Program-made: the position numbers and the translations under genes
Virus record (IMG/VR): IMGVR_UViG_3300027714_000134
Location: 1 to 22,752 of that record
Reading direction: 5' to 3' (one strand)
Origin: a virus
Length of the DNA: 22,752 nt
In this document: in pieces, positions 4,847-13,500 of the stretch
Layout of the letters: every line of letters begins with the position of its first letter
Position numbering within the stretch: the first letter of the stretch is position 1
The notes under the pieces: model-generated
The model's database searches: none
What the model was told of the DNA's origin: nothing
What the model saw: the letters and a program-made list of their open reading frames with translations, nothing else

Positions 4847-7600
4847 TAACTTACTAATAACTTCGTTCTGTTTCTCAAATAGCTCTTTGATGCTCTCGCC
4901 CATCATGGAGCTTTCTTGTTGTTGAGCTTGGTTATAATAACTTTGGTCAGCTACATAGAGCCTATTAGCTTCTACCTGCATAGTTAGAGATTGAGTAGTA
5001 TCCGTAAGATTTTTAAAGTTTTTATTCTTGTAATAGAGTGACATGTAGTTAAGAGGCCTATTGGTGGCAGTAGGTCCTAGTCCAGGTCCTTTAAGATTAA
5101 TCTTATTATCCTTAGTAAACTCAAGAGAATAACCTCCAATAGTCGTACTTCCGGGTTTATATTGAATGCCCTCTCCAGAATCAATCATCTGACTAAGCTG
5201 ATTAATAGCATTATGTATGAGATCATTCTGACTTACTAAATAAACGTCATTGTTAGGTAAATCAGTTACTTGCATTAAAGTCTCTTCAGAACACCCACCA
5301 TTCATATGCATCATAAGACCTACTGAGTGTAACATCTTCTTTTGATGATCTCTCATGTCCTGATCAGTTTGAATTTCAAACTTGCCTTTGTTAGGCTGAA
5401 ACATATCATATTTCATCCTTTGTACAAGTAACGCTCCTGCAATCTCCACCATTTCTTTAGGCTTAAGTTCTTTAGAAGGATCGGTCTTGATTTGTCTTAA
5501 CTTATAACTAACAGAACTTTCAAAAATATCTCTATCAATGAAATCATCAATAAGATCCATAATGTAAGTTTTCTGTTCTTTCTCTAAGTTGATGCCGTCT
5601 TTATCAATAAACTTACCAAGACCTACTGAGAAGAGCTTTTCTACATCTGACATTCTCGTATAAACGTCCTGAGCTACTGATTTTATACTAGACTCATTTA
5701 ATGACGTTCCTGTGGCGTAGGACTGCGTGATACCTTCTATAGCCATCGCTTGTCGTTGATCCCTTCCTGCGCCAGTTCTGTGACCTAGGTAAGTAGATAA
5801 TCCATTTAGGGAGGTGTCGTATTTGAACCCGCCTAGGCTAATATTCTTCTCCTTAGGAGAGAATAGCATTTTAAGGCTAAAGTTCACAGAATCATAAGAA
5901 GAATCCATAAGTCCAAACATTTCAGAGGAATCCGATGCTGTGCCTGCTTTCTCATTGCCTACTCTACCTGTAGTTTGATTCAACTTAACGAATCTTTGTA
6001 TTTTATCAGGAGGAACACCTTGATTCATTAAAATAGTTTCTGCGAAGTTAGTAGGGTAATATTCTATCACATCAGCTTTAGAGCCAAGAAAAATGTCAGT
6101 TCCTACCTCAGATACCCCGATAGGTCTACGCATCATATTACTTTTGGAGTTAATTGTGGTAATAGCATGAAGCATTTTCTTAATCCATTCTTTAGCTTGA
6201 TCTGCTGACCATTGAATAGCAACTTGTCTATCAGCACTTAGAATGAATTCTTTTAATGATTCATCATCCATACCATCAACGTATCCGAATGCATCTCTAA
6301 GAGAATAGGCATGGTCTACGTTAGACATTTTATCTACGTCAGTAAGAGAATAGCGTACAATGTTATTAAGCCCCTCAATAATCTCCCCTCCTGAACTATT
6401 CATGATTTCAAGAAGAGTATTAGTTATACCCTCTCCTGCTGCCATATTAGTTTTAGAGTGAGACATTAGACTCATAAGACGAGTAATCTTTTCCATATCA
6501 GTTCCAAGTGTTTTAAACCTGTAGTTGATTTTGTCGGGTGAAAGTCTAGGAATTCCTTTAATTATATTATCATCTTTATACTTATCTGCGATCTCACCAT
6601 GAATCATGTCTACGATATCATAAAGCATAGGACTAGATGCTTGGGACATTACTGCTCCAGATATACCATCTTCACCTTTAAATACTATAAAAGAATTTTC
6701 TGGGGAGTCGCCTTCAATTACAGAAAAGTTCTCAGAAATAGTAAACACTGACTCTTCACTATCTAAATAACCAGAAGTTTTAGTTCTCTCAATAAGGTCC
6801 AAGTAGTTGGTGGCATAGAATAAGGCATCATCAGCAGGAATTGCAAAGTCTTCTTTTAGAGACTTAAAAGACCCCTGTACAACCATTCCTCTAATCTCTC
6901 TGAATCTAGTAGAAAGAGCCTCTGGAGTATCGTCACATATTTGAGAAGACATGTGCTTAAAGTCATATTCCTGTCCTCTACCTCTATCTTCTATCTTATC
7001 TTTGGATGACCACTGTTTATCAGAATAGTTCTTATGTTTATTCTTTAACCTGTGAAAGAAGCTTTCAAGGTACTCTACTGACTGACATATTATATTCTTA
7101 ACTTCGCCAATAGCCTTTTCTGATGCTTCAATCTCTTGCTCTTCCGGAGTTAACATCTCCTCCGGGATTCCTTCATCTACTTGAGGCTCATCTCCAGATA
7201 CCTCTTTATTATTCATCTCAGCATCAATCTCAGGAACAAGTTTAGCTACAAATCTTCCCCAAGGAGATCTTAAATCATCAATACTTCCTACAGGTTGACC
7301 ATTCTCGTCAACTACTTTAATACCGTGTGACCATGCGTGACCTAAACCTTTAACCACTACGGACTTGTTTATAGCCACTTTAGCAGATGATCTCTTCATC
7401 TCAAGGCCTTGCACATTTCCTACAGGCATCCACTCATCAGTTACGGTATTAATAAAGCCCAATGCAGTAGCTTCAGCAGCTTGTAATGCAGCATACTTCT
7501 CAGCATCAGCTACAATAGCTTCTTCATTATCCTCAAGCACTAATTGTCTCTTTTTAAGTTTACTATAACTATCTAAGAGATCTGTGTAAAAATTGTTCAT
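4820..7600 (-). CDS. Large hypothetical protein downstream of the tail tube, probably virion or tail associated (926 aa)
   Basis: I do not recognise a family. From the ATG at 7600 (MNNFYTDLLDSYSKLKKRQL) it runs 926 aa. The frame is open to 7630, but the extra residues would be coded inside the terminator hairpin, and the 7600 ATG follows a TATAAT box. Visible parts are a Glu-rich stretch at about residues 125-165, a long mixed helical middle, and a Gln-rich end closing in a helical tail. There is no signal peptide, transmembrane segment, zinc site or nuclease motif. It is separated from the tail tube gene by a terminator and has its own promoter-like box, so it is likely a late gene made independently of the tail operon. 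Candidates are a tail or baseplate component or an internal ejected protein; the sequence does not decide. Confidence 0.85.
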   Translation of the reverse strand: MNNFYTDLLDSYSKLKKRQLVLEDNEEAIVADAEKYAALQAAEATALGFINTVTDEWMPVGNVQGLEMKRSSAKVAINKSVVVKGLGHAWSHGIKVVDENGQPVGSIDDLRSPWGRFVAKLVPEIDAEMNNKEVSGDEPQVDEGIPEEMLTPEEQEIEASEKAIGEVKNIICQSVEYLESFFHRLKNKHKNYSDKQWSSKDKIEDRGRGQEYDFKHMSSQICDDTPEALSTRFREIRGMVVQGSFKSLKEDFAIPADDALFYATNYLDLIERTKTSGYLDSEESVFTISENFSVIEGDSPENSFIVFKGEDGISGAVMSQASSPMLYDIVDMIHGEIADKYKDDNIIKGIPRLSPDKINYRFKTLGTDMEKITRLMSLMSHSKTNMAAGEGITNTLLEIMNSSGGEIIEGLNNIVRYSLTDVDKMSNVDHAYSLRDAFGYVDGMDDESLKEFILSADRQVAIQWSADQAKEWIKKMLHAITTINSKSNMMRRPIGVSEVGTDIFLGSKADVIEYYPTNFAETILMNQGVPPDKIQRFVKLNQTTGRVGNEKAGTASDSSEMFGLMDSSYDSVNFSLKMLFSPKEKNISLGGFKYDTSLNGLSTYLGHRTGAGRDQRQAMAIEGITQSYATGTSLNESSIKSVAQDVYTRMSDVEKLFSVGLGKFIDKDGINLEKEQKTYIMDLIDDFIDRDIFESSVSYKLRQIKTDPSKELKPKEMVEIAGALLVQRMKYDMFQPNKGKFEIQTDQDMRDHQKKMLHSVGLMMHMNGGCSEETLMQVTDLPNNDVYLVSQNDLIHNAINQLSQMIDSGEGIQYKPGSTTIGGYSLEFTKDNKINLKGPGLGPTATNRPLNYMSLYYKNKNFKNLTDTTQSLTMQVEANRLYVADQSYYNQAQQQESSMMGESIKELFEKQNEVISKLLESLAKKE

Positions 7601-7606
7601 TATATT

Positions 7607-7612
7607 ATTATA
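7607..7612 (-). promoter_or_regulatory. TATAAT box 6 bases before the 926-aa gene
   Basis: Minus strand reads CTATAATAATATAATG, with the T-run of the terminator directly before it. No Shine-Dalgarno is present. The layout matches the boxes before the sigma and nuclease genes. Confidence 0.55.
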
Positions 7613-7613
7613 G

Positions 7614-7655
7614 AAAAAAACCCAACCCAACAGTTTATTGGATTGGGTTTTTTTT
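7614..7655. terminator. Bidirectional rho-independent terminator after the tail tube gene
   Basis: Arms at 7619-7630 and 7638-7649 pair over 12 positions with one mismatch, around a 7-base loop. An A-run lies on one side and a T-run on the other, so it can end transcripts in both directions. In practice it would stop the minus-strand sheath-tube message. Confidence 0.85.
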
Positions 7656-7674
7656 AGATTTTATTTGTTTATTA

Positions 7675-8229
7675 CTAAACTATAGATTTTTGTACAACAA
7701 AATCATAGGAGAATGTACAGGTAATAGTATGGAACTCATTTTGAGCATAGTCAAAATCAGAGGGTTTCCATGAGGTCATAAAAGCTCCCACATAACGAGA
7801 CTCCCCTACAGGATCTCTAATTTCGTTCAATTGAATGACATTAAGCAATCCTTTATACTCGTCTACCCCTGAAAATACTCCTGTATTAGGATCGTATGAA
7901 CTTTTCATAGTTTCATAAAGCTTTGCTAAAACATCATCATTTTTAAGGTTATCAAATACAACAGTAAGTTCATCAGGAGTAGCTTTACCTGCATAAAATG
8001 TTTTATCATTTACACGATCAACTTGGATTTTATCCACTTTGAATCCTGAACCAGATACTTTCTTAGCAGCAAGATTAAAGGTATCTAATGCCGCGCTTTG
8101 AAGTGCAGGTAACTTAAATTCGACTTCCCACTCATAAGATCTCCTTGCATCAGCCTTTGTGGAGACAAGGGGCATTGCTGTCCCTTGGGACGTATCTCTA
8201 GTATAATCAGACTTGTAAAAATTTGCCAT
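7675..8229 (-). CDS. gp19: Tail tube protein, T4 gp19-like
   Basis: A 184-aa protein forming the inner tube of the contractile tail through which DNA passes. It has the tube-protein features: RRSYEWEVEFKLPAL near the start, FYAGKATPDELTVVFDNLK in the middle, and a C-terminal pair of strands around ITCTFSYDFVV. T4 gp19 is 163 aa, so the size is normal. It follows the sheath gene directly: the AGGAG ribosome site and the upstream stop lie within 16 bases of its ATG. A strong terminator follows. Call rests on family pattern plus position after the sheath. Confidence 0.85.
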   Translation of the reverse strand: MANFYKSDYTRDTSQGTAMPLVSTKADARRSYEWEVEFKLPALQSAALDTFNLAAKKVSGSGFKVDKIQVDRVNDKTFYAGKATPDELTVVFDNLKNDDVLAKLYETMKSSYDPNTGVFSGVDEYKGLLNVIQLNEIRDPVGESRYVGAFMTSWKPSDFDYAQNEFHTITCTFSYDFVVQKSIV

Positions 8230-8234
8230 AGTTT

Positions 8235-8240
8235 ATTATG
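8235..8240 (-). promoter_or_regulatory. Possible -10-like box (CATAAT) before the tail tube gene
   Basis: CATAATAAACTATG has the same 5-base spacing as the stronger boxes in this window, with one mismatch to TATAAT. A normal Shine-Dalgarno (AGGAG) also lies upstream, so coupling to the sheath gene explains expression without it. Confidence 0.25.
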
Positions 8241-10299
8241 CTCCTAAATCAGCACCTTGCGCTGTTAAGTTTAATTCAAAGACCAACATTTCAGCAGCCT
8301 TTGTGGGTTTAACTTCAACTCTACACCAGAGTTCGTTTCTGTCTTGTCTTACAGGGGTGTTTGTAGTTTCATCACAAACAACTCTGAATTCTCTAATTCC
8401 CCTACGCATTTTAATATCTTGTAGAGCAGGGTTTAGAACATCTTGAATTTGACCCCAAAGAATAGGATCGTTAGGTTCAAATACATAAGCAAGCGTGGAT
8501 GCTTTAACTAGTTTCTGTAAGTGAATCATTAATCTACGAACGTTAATTCTGTCCGTAGCAGAAGGTAATCTTTGAGCAGTTCTTTGTCCGAAGATAGTAA
8601 TACCGTTCTGGATGAAGTTTACTACAGGGTTAATAACGTTTCCACCACTGTAAAGGGCATCTCGGTCACCTAAGTTAAGTCTAACTTCAGTAGCAGTAGG
8701 CTTAGTAAGTCTACCTCTACGGAAACCAGCAGGAGCAAACCATTGCTCTGCAACACTATCGGTATAAACCATTTGGCGTAAACCATAAATGCTTGGATCA
8801 TACCATCTATCTACCCCGTCGAAAGTGCTAAACACTTTTACCCAAGGCCAGAAAATAGCAGCATAAGAACTTGTAATAGAAGCTGTTCTAGAAGTCTTTT
8901 GACCGTTTGACCAGTCAATAGCATCTTGAGCATTACCTACGCCATAAGGAGGCGCGACAACAGCTAAGAAATCTTGTGTAGCTTCAGATAAAGTAATAAG
9001 AGCATTTTGTACAGACTGATCAGTTACACCCGGAACCACTACTAATGATACATCCACAACAGGATCATCTAGGGCTTGCATCCCAGTTTTAGGTTCTGAA
9101 GCAGCATTACCTATAAGGGCAGCAGCTTTATCAGCTTGTAGGGCAGGAACACCGTCCGTTCCAGCAGCTAAGTTATAAGTTCCTTCGATAAACTTAACGA
9201 ACCTTAGTCCATCAGCATCGGCAACAGCAGCACCTCCTAGCGAACCAAGAAGAGATGTAGTACCTATAGAGCCTAGAGTTGTAGTGAACCCTAGTAGTTT
9301 AGTAGCAGAAATATCGCTAAGGTTCTTAGCAAGGTTTCCTTTAATGATTTGGGAGACAAGATTAGTCGCTCCAGTATTAATAACATCTTCTACGAAGATC
9401 CCTGAACCGACCAGAGAAACTTTAAAGGATTCAGTTACGAAACCATTATCGTTTACCTGTAATAGAACATTTTGTCCACCGAGAGCTACTACTTCTACAG
9501 AGTTACCTTTAGTAGAACCATCAGACTTAATACCAGCATTATAACCAGTTCCAGGGTAGATTGATTCAGATAAGTAACCTAAACCACTTGCTCCAGTTGA
9601 GTTTACTTCTGTTCCTGATGCAACTCCAGCAGTTATTAAAGATCCAGCAGCACCAGTAATATCAACTAACTTCAATGCACTTAAATCTGAAGAGTAACCA
9701 GAGTCACTAAAAGCTGATACATCAAGAGTTGCACCTGATCCAGCGTAAGTTCCTACAATATAACCGTTAGTCGTAGTTCCATCGGGATAAAATACACCAA
9801 CTTGATCGGAATCTAAAGCTCCTCCAACAACTGATCTAATAGCTTGTGCTTGAGTATCTGCTGTGCCAGAAGGGCACGCATAAGATCTAGGTGAAGCAAA
9901 TTGGGATACACCCGCATTATCATAGACTTGTACTTTAAGGTAAAGGTCTGTGGTAACTCCGAATCCACTAGCATCAAACTGCATAGCAGGACAACCACCA
10001 ACCTTAACGATTGCAGAAGCATCTACAGCAGCAGTTTCACCAACCGCTCTAATGAAATAGATTTGGTTAGTAACTTCTAGTAATTCTAGAGCAGCTTCTA
10101 TACCTTGACCATAGATAGCTTCATCTGGCTCGCCAAAGTTAAGAATAAGGTTTTCGGCACTTGTAATAAGGGTAATCTCATTAGTAGGACCTTTTTTGGC
10201 GAAACCAACAATACCTACAATAGACCCATTGAGCGTAGGTGAATAATTAGAGTTATCAGTCTCAAATGAGTAAACTCCGGGACTTAGGAAGGATGGCAT
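8236..10299 (-). CDS. gp18: Contractile tail sheath protein, T4 gp18-like
   Basis: A 687-aa protein (T4 gp18 is 659) that forms the contracting sheath. The start SFLSPGVYSFETDNS with VGIVGFAKKGP, and the end with PAGFRRGRL, FIQNGITIFGQRT, NVRRLMIHLQKLV and ELWCRVEVKPTKAAEMLVF, are the conserved inner sheath domains. The middle (residues about 110-370) is the variable outer region. It is Gly/Ser/Ala rich, as in other sheaths whose surface domains differ between phages. It begins 2 bases after the 58-aa gene with no Shine-Dalgarno, so translation is probably coupled. It ends just before the tail tube gene. Confidence 0.95.
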   Translation of the reverse strand: MPSFLSPGVYSFETDNSNYSPTLNGSIVGIVGFAKKGPTNEITLITSAENLILNFGEPDEAIYGQGIEAALELLEVTNQIYFIRAVGETAAVDASAIVKVGGCPAMQFDASGFGVTTDLYLKVQVYDNAGVSQFASPRSYACPSGTADTQAQAIRSVVGGALDSDQVGVFYPDGTTTNGYIVGTYAGSGATLDVSAFSDSGYSSDLSALKLVDITGAAGSLITAGVASGTEVNSTGASGLGYLSESIYPGTGYNAGIKSDGSTKGNSVEVVALGGQNVLLQVNDNGFVTESFKVSLVGSGIFVEDVINTGATNLVSQIIKGNLAKNLSDISATKLLGFTTTLGSIGTTSLLGSLGGAAVADADGLRFVKFIEGTYNLAAGTDGVPALQADKAAALIGNAASEPKTGMQALDDPVVDVSLVVVPGVTDQSVQNALITLSEATQDFLAVVAPPYGVGNAQDAIDWSNGQKTSRTASITSSYAAIFWPWVKVFSTFDGVDRWYDPSIYGLRQMVYTDSVAEQWFAPAGFRRGRLTKPTATEVRLNLGDRDALYSGGNVINPVVNFIQNGITIFGQRTAQRLPSATDRINVRRLMIHLQKLVKASTLAYVFEPNDPILWGQIQDVLNPALQDIKMRRGIREFRVVCDETTNTPVRQDRNELWCRVEVKPTKAAEMLVFELNLTAQGADLGA

Positions 10300-10301
10300 A
10301 A

Positions 10302-10478
10302 TTAGGCGTTAGTAATGTTAAGTTGTCTCCTCTTTTGGAGAGTAGAAATTTGATCAGAGATATAGCTCGCAGGAACTATAATGACCTCTTTTGGTGTAAG
10401 ATATTTGATCTCCACACCTTTAGGCGTATTTAGATACAGTTCAAAAGACTGTACACTATCATTTTTTATCTTCTTCAT
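10302..10478 (-). CDS. Small hypothetical protein upstream of the sheath (58 aa)
   Basis: Starts MKKIKNDSVQSFELYL and ends in a basic helix LQKRRQLNITNA. The middle (GVEIKYLTPKEVIIVPASYI) looks like a small beta fold of the kind seen in short phage proteins encoded near head and tail genes. It shares a loose pattern with the small protein at 17817-18005. TATATATAG lies directly before the ATG and no Shine-Dalgarno is seen. The stop is 2 bases before the sheath start, supporting a real gene in the sheath operon. Function unknown. Confidence 0.65.
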   Translation of the reverse strand: MKKIKNDSVQSFELYLNTPKGVEIKYLTPKEVIIVPASYISDQISTLQKRRQLNITNA

Positions 10479-10530
10479 CTATATATATTTACTTGGCTAA
10501 AAGTATCTCTAACACTTATTTATTCATAAA

Positions 10531-13500
10531 TTATGTTTGATTAGTTAAAGATCCTGCGTAATATGACGTAGGAACATTAGGTACAGGTAGTGTAATGCTT
10601 CCCTTGTGCTTTAATAGAGCTACAAATGGAGCCATATAAGATGCCCATGTACGCGATAATTCTAAGGAAGATGAAGCTTCTGCTCCTGCTATTTGATTAA
10701 ATAACTTTAAAGCACTAATATAATTCACAGGTCTTTCCCATCCATCGGTTATAGGTGTTTGCCCTACTCCAATGAGACTAGAATTTCCAACAATACCATC
10801 CTCTAAGAAATCTTCTGTCATAAGCTTGTAATACCATTCTACGAATTTAATATCTCCGGTCATTATATAACCAGCATATAAGAAAGGTCCACACCTCATA
10901 TCTGCTGCCCACCAACCGTCAACAAAACCTGATCTGAAATCCCATCCTACAGGCATAAGAGGGGGAGGATTCTTATAACCATCTAAATTATCACTTTGAC
11001 CAATAAAAGCTTGAGCATACTCATTACCTATATCATCAGCATACTTCCAGATAAAGTATGGATATAAAACCATACTTCTATAGAAGATACCTTTAGCTTC
11101 AGGACTTCCAAAACCATAGAAAGAGTTTACTACAGCAGTTAAACCGTTCATGAATAAGGATATAGTTCCCATATTCGCAGGTTCAAATCCAGTTTGTCCC
11201 TCATGCTCTAAAGGATCATCATTTGAAGACAGAGTAAAATCTGGCATATCCCCAGATGCATTTACTATACTAGTTTGACCAAAATTACCAGAATTCATAT
11301 TTTGATCCCTGCCGCCACCACTACCGAAGTTACTTACATAAGCATCGAAAAAATCTTTAAATACGTCTGCCCATTCAAATAAATCTGCTCTTCTATCTGT
11401 AGAAGGATCAGTTATTCTATAACCTTCACTAATAGACCATATAGGGTGTCCTATTTGTCTATTAAATGAAGGGAATTTATCTCCTTTCTGTCTACCCCAT
11501 TGATATGTAGTAGAGTGATTATCATCAATATATTGCTTCATTCTCTTAAAGCTAAAGTTATATGACATATAATCATCAGGTCCATTTAGTACTTTACCCG
11601 GCTTAATAATATCAGTGTAGTGAGTATTTTTTACAATATATTTACTATGAACATGTTCTGAGTGAGCAGCTTCTTGGCGTATTATATGTTTAGCAATTCC
11701 TAAGTTACAAGAGTATATTAAAGGCTTAAATGTTTGTAAAAATCTTACGGTATGCATTCCTTCATAAGGGTTAAATGTAATATCTCCTGATTTCCAAAAG
11801 TTTCTTACTAAATCTATATCTCTCTCATGATCTCCTGCTTGTGAGTAAACCGGACCATACCCGTACATACTAGCTGAAGCGTCTGTAGGTAAATTCCATA
11901 CTCTGTCTTCAGGACTCATTTCTCTTCCACTAATACCCGATTTCTGTGCCCCTGGAGCATTTTGAATACACCACCAAGGGAACCAGTAATTCATTTGAGC
12001 TACACCAATAACTAATGACCAAGGTGAGAATAATTCAGTCCCTGTACTATCAGCATTAGCGTAAGCCAAAGCACTAGCATTTACAATATCCCCCTGTAGA
12101 CTTGTTATAGAACTATCATGACGTTGGGTTATGTATGTCATTTGAAGTTGATGTGTTCTCCATAACCATCTATTATTCTGCCATCCCTGAGCGCACTGAA
12201 TTAGTTTACCTCCAGACGCTCCGGGTTTAATATGATCATAAGGATGGTAATATCCCTGAGCCATATTTAAGTTACCTCTAGAATCTGTATCATTATTCCA
12301 CTCTCTGTGCCATCCGTAACCAGTATCTATTGTACCGCTCACAGCATTATCTAATACGTGGGTATATGTGGTGGAACATCTATAATCATTAGTTTCAAGA
12401 CCTTCATAAGCCTCCCCTACAGGATGACTTTTCTTTAGTTTGAAGTCACTCGTAATTTCAGGGTGATATTCTGCTTGTGCGCCATAACCCGGAAGCTCGT
12501 AATAAGTATTAACACCACTTATAGTTTGACCATAAGTATCCATTTCTAGTAGACTAGTAGCTTCAGCTAAACCAGCAGCATTATTAGGACCGATTACATA
12601 GTGCCTAATAATTCTTTGTCTGTTAGCTAGTAATTGCTCGAAAGTATCTCCACTATTATTTACAGGACGGATAATATAACCATTATCGGAATCCATACTA
12701 GGGTCTTCAAACTCAGCATATAACTTATAACCAGCAGGTAATCCGGTAAGTTGCATACTCTTAAACCATACTTCACCAGAGATCTCTGTATGATAGTCTA
12801 CACTACCATCTTTAACGCCCTTACTTGAATCTTTATTTATATCAAAGTTATCATTCGCAATAAGCATCCAAAGCTCAATACCAGAGGTATCAGATCTTCT
12901 AGTAATGAAGGATTGAACATTACCTATAGAATAATCAATACTTGTAGATGCTTTAGTACTGTCAGTAATAAGGGAGTGGAAATGCTCTTCATTAATAAAT
13001 ACACCATTTCTAATAACTTCCTTAGAAGTGTTAGTTAATTGGGAAGTCATATTAGATGCTTTACCCACCACATCAACTTCTAAAGTTACTCCACTAAGCT
13101 CTAAAGTACTAAATTGACCTGCACTAGGGGCAACAACAGAACCAATATTACTAAGAGTAGCAGTACCTCCCCCGCTAACAGGCCCAACTACTTGAACTAC
13201 GTCAATCTTATTATCAGCGGTCCATGCTACGGGGAATACATCACAGGCTGAACCGTCCATATAAAAGGTAGGCTCAGTACTAGAATGTTCAATAGGTACA
13301 GTTACGGATACAAGAGGATTGGCAATACTAGAAGGATCAATATACCCTACCTCTGTAGTATTAGATGCAATTGATTCAAATGTAATTCCGCTGGATGATG
13401 TGGTTGCACCATTAAGACTTGAAAGTGTAACATCGTAAGTATTGCCTTGTAAGGTTGTTGTAATAGGTATGCTACAAGATACTTGTGTGTCTGAAAGAAT

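Noticed and set aside
6709-6724. Shared 13-base string (ccttcaattacag) with the tandem repeat at 3985-4026
   Set aside because: Short, and both code for VIEGD in acidic stretches. Chance or codon bias is enough to explain it.
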